Assembly (NCBI RefSeq): GCF_023276405.1
Contig: NZ_JALRMO010000001.1
Span: 2,356,001 to 2,420,000 of the forward strand
Origin: Paenibacillus hamazuiensis
GTDB lineage: Bacteria > Bacillota > Bacilli > Paenibacillales > NBRC-103111
Direction: 5' to 3'
Length of the DNA stretch: 64,000 nucleotides
Part shown: one piece after another, positions 59,176-64,000 of the stretch
Position numbering within the stretch: the stretch's first letter is position 1
How the letters are laid out: every line of letters starts with the position of its first letter
The notes under the pieces: model-generated
Database searches by the model: none
What the model saw: only the letters and a program-made list of their open reading frames with translations
Told to the model about the DNA's origin: nothing
Position numbers and translations under genes: made by a program

Positions 59176-60258
59176 TTAAGAAGGATTGCGGTGGTCAATC
59201 GCTTCGGACATCGTTTTGTCCGTCAAATGAGCGTAAATTTGCGTTGTTTCCGGAGAAGCATGACCGAGCTGTTCTTGCGTCTTGTACAAATCGTTGCGTA
59301 AATAATAATCGGTCGCAAAGGAGTGCCGCAGCTTGTGCACCGACAAATACGGCTTGCCGAACCGTTTGGCGTATTTGACGACCATCTCCTGAATAGCGCG
59401 TTTGGTCATCCGTTCGCCTTCATGTTTGCCGTTGGCGATCGCGAGAAACAGCGCTTTTTCCCGTTTTGCCGGACGGTACCGGCTTTGCCGCAGCAGCAAA
59501 TACTGCTGAATATCGTCGATGGCTTCCTGCCGGAAATAGACCGGAGTTTTGAAAGTGTCGTCGTTTTTCCCTTTGCGGTAAACGTAGGCGAGTTTTTTCT
59601 TGATGTCCACGTCGTCGATGTTCAAATTCACCACTTCCGATACGCGCAAGCCGGAATTGAGCACAAGGCTGACGATGCAGGCGTCCCGTACCTTGTTGAG
59701 CTCGTACGAATACAGCGCCTGCTTGTTGCTGGCCACGTCCTGCGGATAGCCGTTTTTGATATAATGGATAAATTCGGCAATTTCTTCCTCTTGCAGCAGC
59801 TTGCCCTCCAGCTTGGCGGCGGAATCCTTAGGCTTATGCGTTCGCTTGATCTCCACTTTGGCCATCACGTTGCGCTTTAGCAGCGGATAAAAGTTTTCGT
59901 CCTCGGCAATTTGGCTCAAATAATGGAACAGCGAACGCAGGGAAGAGAGCTTGCGCGAAATCGTCGTTCGGGTGTTCGCGTTTTCCTTGCGGGTGGATAG
60001 GAACATCTTGAAGTTGTCGATGCTGTCCATATGCAGCCGCTCCAAATCGGTGATCGGGATGTCCCGGATCACGGACGCCTCAGTTAGTCCCTCGGCAAGC
60101 AGCCAGGAGAAAAACGTATCATAATCCCGCACGTATTCGAGCAGCGAGGACGGGGACAGATCCGGCAGCTTGTAATTGATGAACTTTTCCACATACCACG
60201 GCATGGAGGGCAATCTTTTTTCCAGCTCCTGGCGGTCTTTGACTTTAATGACGTTCAT
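59176..60258 (-). CDS. xerS: tyrosine recombinase, XerS-like
   Basis: A 360-residue tyrosine recombinase. N-terminal SAM-like core-binding domain (about 10-130) and C-terminal catalytic domain: Arg in NSGLRVSEV, Lys in YRKGKNDD, HKLRHSF box and nucleophile Tyr342 in GHASPETTQIYAHL. The long N-terminus and length match XerS (streptococcal/lactococcal single recombinase) more than XerC/XerD (about 300). The start at 60258 is fixed by GAGGTG; the frame is open further up. A dif-like 28-bp site sits 23 bp upstream of the start codon. Confidence 0.88.
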   Translation of the reverse strand: MNVIKVKDRQELEKRLPSMPWYVEKFINYKLPDLSPSSLLEYVRDYDTFFSWLLAEGLTEASVIRDIPITDLERLHMDSIDNFKMFLSTRKENANTRTTISRKLSSLRSLFHYLSQIAEDENFYPLLKRNVMAKVEIKRTHKPKDSAAKLEGKLLQEEEIAEFIHYIKNGYPQDVASNKQALYSYELNKVRDACIVSLVLNSGLRVSEVVNLNIDDVDIKKKLAYVYRKGKNDDTFKTPVYFRQEAIDDIQQYLLLRQSRYRPAKREKALFLAIANGKHEGERMTKRAIQEMVVKYAKRFGKPYLSVHKLRHSFATDYYLRNDLYKTQEQLGHASPETTQIYAHLTDKTMSEAIDHRNPS

Positions 60259-60281
60259 GGAAAGCACCTCGTCCAGCAAAT

Positions 60282-60309
60282 AGTTAACATAATTATTGTT
60301 ATGTAATCT
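60282..60309. other. dif-like recombination site
   Basis: Left half AGTTAACATAA (60282-60292), central TTATTG (60293-60298), right half TTATGTAATCT (60299-60309). The 11-6-11 layout is that of dif. Halves are inverted repeats with 9 of 11 matching; the right half differs at one base from the B. subtilis dif right half (TTATGTAAACT). Located in the upstream region of the Xer-type gene. Confidence 0.7.
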
Positions 60310-60452
60310 TGATAAAAAAGGCAAAAAAAACCGGCCTCAACAATATCATACCATCTGTCCGAACATATTGCATTTCGCTGCAGTGACGATTGCAACTATG
60401 GCGGCTTGCCGCCGTCATATATTACAAACGAAGACTTCGAGGGAGGGACGAT

Positions 60453-61169
60453 ATGAAGACGCTGGTGTTTAACGTTACATTTATAATCCTGCTGATCTTT
60501 TTGCCATCCGGCTGCGAAAACGACAATCTGGCCATACGGGAAATGGCTTCGAATTCCGCAATCTCTTCGGAAAGCGCGGCGCCAAGTTCCGCCATGGCGC
60601 CTGCCTCTGCGCCATCGCAGGACAAACCGGATACGTATATTTTGTCTGAAAACAAACTGGAGGAGAGCCGCGATCTTCGGGGTTTTACGCTGCTGGTTCG
60701 CATGACGGAAGGCGTATACCGGGAAGAGAAGGAGCCCGGACCGTTTCAAGGCTGGCAGTGGGAAGGGAAGTTTCTGCTCGAGCTCATTGATGCGCAAGGA
60801 AAAGCCGATTCTTCGCTCAGTCTGAACGATGCCTTCGGCGAAACGCCGCTCCGCTTTCATAAGAAATTTGAGATCCCATTTGTGGATTACAACAATGATG
60901 GAGCCCTTGACTTCGCCATCGGCCAATACGCATCGAGCAATTTATACGCATACCGGCTGTTTACGGTCAAGCCGGACGGAATCGCTCCGCTGCCGGTGCG
61001 AGGGGTAGCTGAGCTGATGAGTTCGGACCGTTCTTATGCGGCCTCATTTCCAATGACTTCGAAAGATGCTTTTGTCGTGCCCGTATATGACAATGCAACG
61101 GGAAAACACCGGGAAGACCGCTATGAATGGCGGAACGGGGCGTTCTCGTTTCTTCAGCCTGATCGCTGA
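60453..61169 (+). CDS. lipoprotein with FG-GAP/VCBS-like repeat
   Basis: A 238-residue lipoprotein: lipobox FLPSGC (Cys22), Ser/Ala/Pro-rich linker (about 30-60), then a globular domain with one EF-hand/FG-GAP-like segment DYNNDGALDFAIGQY (calcium-type) and an aromatic C-terminus. GGGAGGG precedes the ATG at 60453. No enzyme motif seen. Single gene, convergent with the SRAP-like gene across a shared terminator. Confidence 0.72.
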   Translation: MKTLVFNVTFIILLIFLPSGCENDNLAIREMASNSAISSESAAPSSAMAPASAPSQDKPDTYILSENKLEESRDLRGFTLLVRMTEGVYREEKEPGPFQGWQWEGKFLLELIDAQGKADSSLSLNDAFGETPLRFHKKFEIPFVDYNNDGALDFAIGQYASSNLYAYRLFTVKPDGIAPLPVRGVAELMSSDRSYAASFPMTSKDAFVVPVYDNATGKHREDRYEWRNGAFSFLQPDR

Positions 61170-61180
61170 TTGCAGAAAGA

Positions 61181-61227
61181 AAAATGGAGCAGACGGAAAT
61201 TGTTCCGCGTTGCTCCATTTTTTATCG
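61181..61227. terminator. bidirectional terminator
   Basis: AAAATGGAGCA (61181-61191) pairs with TGCTCCATTTT (61211-61221) and is followed by T's; an inner ACGGAA/TTCCGC stem strengthens it. It serves the lipoprotein gene and the convergent SRAP-like gene. Confidence 0.85.
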
Positions 61228-61232
61228 TCGTG

Positions 61233-61883
61233 TCATGCCAGCTCGGGGTGGGGCATGTCGAAATCGGCATCGGAAAATTTGCCGTTCGTCGAAGCGACCG
61301 CTTGGGACAGCATCCGGCGATCATCCATCGGCTTCAGCAGCGCCTGCAGCTCGAGCGGCTCTTTTAGCTCCTGAGCGAGCCAAAGCTCCACCTCCTCCGG
61401 CCCCAGAATAGCCGGCATCCGGTTCATGTACGGCGCGACGAGCGGATTGGCTTCGGTCATCAGCATCGTACAGGTGCGAAGCTCGTCGCCGGAAGATGAG
61501 CGCCATACGTCGTAAAGCCCGGCGATGCCGAACGTTCCGCCGCGCATCGTCAGCTTGACCCGTACGGTCCGCTTGTTCTCGGTTTGCGTAATATAAAATC
61601 CGCTGCTGGGGATGACACATCGCTGCTTTTTCAAAATGCGCTGAAACGCCCGCTTCTCCAGGATCGCCCGGCTGTCGAGCCATACGGAGTCTTTCGCCCA
61701 AAACGGCATCAGCCCCCAGCGAAATTCGTCGAGCTGACGTTCGTTTTTACGGACGAGGATCGCCGAAAGCGACTCGGTAGGGCTGATTTCCCGCCGGCCT
61801 GCCGAATAAAACAACACGTTATCGATGCGAAACTGCTCGGTCAACTGCCGAACGTCTGCCCCGATAGAAATCGAATTGCACAT
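61233..61883 (-). CDS. SRAP-domain (YedK/HMCES-like) protein with degenerate active site
   Basis: A 216-residue SRAP-fold protein. Cys2 (MCNSIS), needed to form the thiazolidine crosslink with abasic sites, is present once the initiator Met is removed, and WGLMPFWAKD and GLYDVW are conserved. But NARAET is DSRAIL (Asn to Asp at 70, Arg72 kept), GFYEW is GFYIT (Glu to Ile at 98) and HDRMP is MNRMP (His to Met at 153). The CGRF at the start is CNSI. So the lyase-type and crosslink-resolving residues are largely lost. The start at 61883 is set by MC at the N-terminus. Divergent from the ArsR-SRPBCC operon. Confidence 0.8.
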   Translation of the reverse strand: MCNSISIGADVRQLTEQFRIDNVLFYSAGRREISPTESLSAILVRKNERQLDEFRWGLMPFWAKDSVWLDSRAILEKRAFQRILKKQRCVIPSSGFYITQTENKRTVRVKLTMRGGTFGIAGLYDVWRSSSGDELRTCTMLMTEANPLVAPYMNRMPAILGPEEVELWLAQELKEPLELQALLKPMDDRRMLSQAVASTNGKFSDADFDMPHPELA

Positions 61884-61985
61884 CCACGCCACCACCACAT
61901 CATGATTTTTAGTTATTGTTTTCCATTTCGGCCAAAATGATGTAGAGGGGATAAAAAAACATGAGGTGATCGTAAGATAATTGCG

Positions 61986-62035
61986 TTGACACGACACCAA
62001 GTGGTGGCATATAATCAAATCGACACCAAATAGTG
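61986..62035 (+). promoter_or_regulatory. arsR-type promoter with tandem operators
   Basis: TTGACA (61986-61991), 18-bp spacer, TATAAT (62010-62015). A palindrome CACCAAGTGGTG (about 61995-62006) lies in the spacer and a related CACCAAATAGTG (about 62024-62035) just downstream of the -10, about 29 bp apart; both resemble operators of ArsR-SRPBCC regulators. Confidence 0.7.
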
Positions 62036-62145
62036 ACTGATTGGGAATTCCCGCCCGTGGGCGCTTCGTTCGCAGTGCCGCATACTTTAGCAGGTCGTGA
62101 AATTACGGCTGCCCCTTGGTAAACCTATATATAGGAGGGGGTGTT

Positions 62146-62475
62146 ATGAACGAAAACAACCATTTTCGGGATGTGTTTGACGCGATTGCAGACCCAACCA
62201 GGCGCCGGCTGATTCGTCTGTTGGCAGAGGCGGGGGAGACACCGCTTCATGAATTGACGGCACAGCTTCCAATGGGCCGGACCGCGGTATCCAAACATTT
62301 GAGCATTCTTAAAGAAGCCGGATTGGTACTTGACCGAAAAGTCGGCAGAGAAACGCTATTCAGGTTAAACGCCTCTCCACTTAGAGAAATTCAAGATTGG
62401 GTGGCTTTCTACAGCAAGTTCTGGAGTACAAATATGCTGCGATTAAACGAGCTATTGGAGGAGGAGGAAAAATGA
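62146..62475 (+). CDS. ArsR-family transcriptional regulator (SRPBCC-linked)
   Basis: A 109-residue winged-helix repressor: FDAIADPTRRRLIRLL at the start, TAQLPMGRTAVSKHLSILKEAG as the recognition helix, VGRETLFRLNASPL as the wing. It lacks the metal-binding cysteines of classical ArsR. AGGAGG precedes the ATG at 62146. Co-transcribed with an SRPBCC gene (ATGA overlap), the usual partner of this subfamily. Confidence 0.92.
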   Translation: MNENNHFRDVFDAIADPTRRRLIRLLAEAGETPLHELTAQLPMGRTAVSKHLSILKEAGLVLDRKVGRETLFRLNASPLREIQDWVAFYSKFWSTNMLRLNELLEEEEK

Positions 62476-62870
62476 GTTTAACATTAACTTTGGATTTTCA
62501 GTACACGACATCAATGGAGAAGCTTTGGTCCGCTTTAACCGATTCAAGCAAGCTTGCCAAATGGACCATGGAAAATGATTTTAAGCCCATCGTAGGACAC
62601 CGTTTTCAGTTTCGCGCGCAGCCAACCGAATATTGGGATGGCATTGTTGAAGGCGAAGTGCTTATCGTGGAAGCACCCAACCGGTTGTCCTATACTTGGG
62701 GCACCGGGGATGAGAAGCACACGGTCACCTGGACGCTGCAGGATTTAGGTGACGGAAAGGTTAACCTTCATCTCGAACAAACCGGAATCTCAAACGCTCA
62801 AGCTCTCGGAGGAGCTAAGTATGGCTGGACCAATTGGTGCGGCGAGCTTGAAAAGTTGTTGGAACAATAA
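62472..62870 (+). CDS. SRPBCC (AHSA1-like) domain protein
   Basis: A 132-residue START-like domain: FQYTTSMEKLWSALTDSSKL, the W-containing KFKP-type loop (FKPIVGHRFQFRAQP), VEAPNRLSYTWGT and C-terminal GWTNWCGELEKLLEQ. Binds a hydrophobic ligand; no enzyme motif. Translationally coupled to the ArsR-type gene and ended by the 62919-62959 hairpin. Confidence 0.9.
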   Translation: MSLTLTLDFQYTTSMEKLWSALTDSSKLAKWTMENDFKPIVGHRFQFRAQPTEYWDGIVEGEVLIVEAPNRLSYTWGTGDEKHTVTWTLQDLGDGKVNLHLEQTGISNAQALGGAKYGWTNWCGELEKLLEQ

Positions 62871-62918
62871 CCGCTTTCGATACTGCATATGTTAATTGAA
62901 CCGTGCCTGACCTGGATC

Positions 62919-62959
62919 AACATAAACCGGCTGCAAACTGTATGCAGCCGGTTTATGTT
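62919..62959. terminator. long perfect hairpin, probable terminator
   Basis: AACATAAACCGGCTGCA (62919-62935) and TGCAGCCGGTTTATGTT (62943-62959) form a 17-bp perfect stem with a 7-nt loop. No long T-run follows, so it may act in both directions. Confidence 0.75.
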
Positions 62960-63022
62960 GATTCGGATGATCTTCAATGTGAAAATATAAGTAGAAATAA
63001 CACCAGCGGAAGGATGGTAAGC

Positions 63023-64000
63023 ATGAGCGAATCTAATCGGGAGTATATCGTAATCTCGGGTGCGAGGGAAAACAATCTCAAGAACGTATCCTTGTGCATT
63101 CCAAAACGGAAGATCGTGATTTTCACCGGAGTATCCGGTTCCGGCAAGTCATCGATCGTTTTCGATACCATCGCCGCGGAATCCCAGCGTCTGCTGAATG
63201 AAAATTTCAGCATGTTCGTCCGCACTTTCCTGCCACGCATTCCGCAGCCGGATACAGATGCGATCGAGAATTTGAGCATGGCTGTTATTGTGGATCAAAA
63301 GCGGCTGGGCGGCGGTTCCCATTCCACGTTGGGCACGATTACCGATATCTCTCCCATTCTCCGTCTTCTCTTCTCCCGAGTGGGCCGGCCTTATGTCGGA
63401 CAAGCCCACATGTTCTCATTTAACGATCCGCAAGGCATGTGTCCCGAGTGCAACGGGATCGGACGCAGGCTGGGCGTTGACATGAGCAAGGCGGTGGACA
63501 TGTCAAAGTCGCTTAATGAAGGGGCCATTATGCTGCCGGACTATTCGGTGAATGGTTGGGAATGGAACATGGTGGTGCAGTCAGGTTCCTTTGATCCCGA
63601 TAAGAAACTTAGTGATTATTCGGAGGAAGAGCTGGAGCAGCTGCTGTACGGCAAGGCAAGGAAAGTGCAGATGGATTTCGCAGGCAAGGCAATGAATATT
63701 ACGGTGGAAGGCGTCATCGAGAAGTTCACCAACAAATACATCAAGCAGGATCTGAAGTCAAAGTCCGAGCGCACACAAAAAGCGGTTGCGCCATACATCT
63801 CCGAAGGTCCCTGCTCCAGCTGCCGCGGCGCGAGACTCAATCAAGCCGCGCTGGGCTGCAGGATCAATGGGCTCAATATTGCGGAGATGTCCTCCATGGA
63901 GGTTGGGCAGCTCATCCGCGTCATTCGGGAGATTGACGACGCGATCGCCGCGCCGGCGGTCAAGTCGCTGACGGAGCGGCTGCAGCATCTGGTGGATATC
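63023..64000 (+). CDS. UvrA-like excinuclease ATPase, partial at window edge
   Basis: The frame starts at ATG 63023 (GGAAGG upstream) and runs to the window end, 326 codons. Walker A TGVSGSGKSS (residues 35-44), a zinc-finger-like MCPECNGIGRR (about 141-151) and a second CSSCRGARLN (about 263-272) are UvrA signatures. The lack of the long UvrB-binding insertion and the compact layout point to the short UvrA-like (UvrA2/drug-resistance-type) class rather than the repair UvrA. The remaining C-terminal half is outside. Confidence 0.85.
   Translation, partial: MSESNREYIVISGARENNLKNVSLCIPKRKIVIFTGVSGSGKSSIVFDTIAAESQRLLNENFSMFVRTFLPRIPQPDTDAIENLSMAVIVDQKRLGGGSHSTLGTITDISPILRLLFSRVGRPYVGQAHMFSFNDPQGMCPECNGIGRRLGVDMSKAVDMSKSLNEGAIMLPDYSVNGWEWNMVVQSGSFDPDKKLSDYSEEELEQLLYGKARKVQMDFAGKAMNITVEGVIEKFTNKYIKQDLKSKSERTQKAVAPYISEGPCSSCRGARLNQAALGCRINGLNIAEMSSMEVGQLIRVIREIDDAIAAPAVKSLTERLQHLVDI

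Overview
The window reads as chromosomal DNA of an endospore-forming Firmicute, most likely Paenibacillaceae (Paenibacillus/Cohnella-like). Reasons: moderately high GC coding sequence with AT-rich intergenic DNA; strong GGAGG ribosome sites, with TTG/GTG starts used freely; a gerA/gerB/gerC germinant-receptor operon; a YhbD-bactofilin (bacE/bacF) cluster; a B. subtilis-type bpsA/bpsB type III polyketide pair; a B. subtilis-type puc urate-degradation operon; and an XerS-like recombinase. No rRNA, tRNA, intact insertion sequence, prophage or CRISPR array was seen.

Layout. 0-5 kb: truncated RpiR-type regulator, citrate/methylcitrate synthase, Tat-exported phosphoesterase, small secreted protein, HxlR regulator, L-asparaginase. 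5-9.8 kb: gerA-gerB-gerC, then a GntR/FCD regulator. 10-13.6 kb: heterodimeric ABC exporter. 13.6-14.6 kb: AT-rich island with an orphan 42-codon ORF and a Phd/RelE-type toxin-antitoxin pair. 14.7-17.5 kb: ArlRS/YkoGH-like two-component system and a secreted NlpC/P60 hydrolase. 17.4-21.3 kb (minus): bpsA-bpsB-mcm large-mcm small, coupling a type III PKS and a methyltransferase to a split methylmalonyl-CoA mutase. 21.4-27 kb: alkaline phosphatase behind a PhoP-box-like array, a CPFC lipoprotein, a LolD-like ATPase, an FtsX-like permease with a His-rich loop, and a TlpA thioredoxin. 27-33 kb: M20 peptidase, WYL regulator, ABM monooxygenase, DinB protein, topoisomerase III. 33-37 kb: two-polypeptide 2-oxoacid:ferredoxin oxidoreductase and a small companion.

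37-48 kb: a COG2509 FAD oxidoreductase behind a purine riboswitch, a conserved hypothetical, a PadR-controlled FAD monooxygenase, yhbD-bacE-bacF-MFS and padR-MFS. 48.4-54.3 kb: a tightly overlapped urate-to-ureidoglycine operon (uraD, uricase, HIU hydrolase, allantoinase, allantoate amidohydrolase, ureidoglycine-glyoxylate aminotransferase). 55-64 kb: two aldo/keto reductases, a DMT-transporter remnant, an ABC exporter with a candidate leader ORF, an XerS-like recombinase with a dif-like 28-bp site in its upstream region, a lipoprotein, a degenerate SRAP protein, an ArsR-SRPBCC pair and a truncated UvrA-like ATPase.

The most notable unexplained signals are: (1) two homologous intergenic elements (about 36981-37165 and 54441-54625), each with four palindromic sites centred on GA-AAAA-TC and spaced 51-53 bp (about five helical turns); (2) a guanine-type purine aptamer whose terminator is mutually exclusive with the aptamer, predicting ligand-activated expression of an orphan oxidoreductase; (3) a dif-like site beside a Xer gene; (4) a SRAP protein missing most catalytic residues; (5) a His-rich ABC permease with a CxxC lipoprotein next to alkaline phosphatase; (6) the bps-mcm operon. 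All coordinates and motifs were read by eye; no database search was run.
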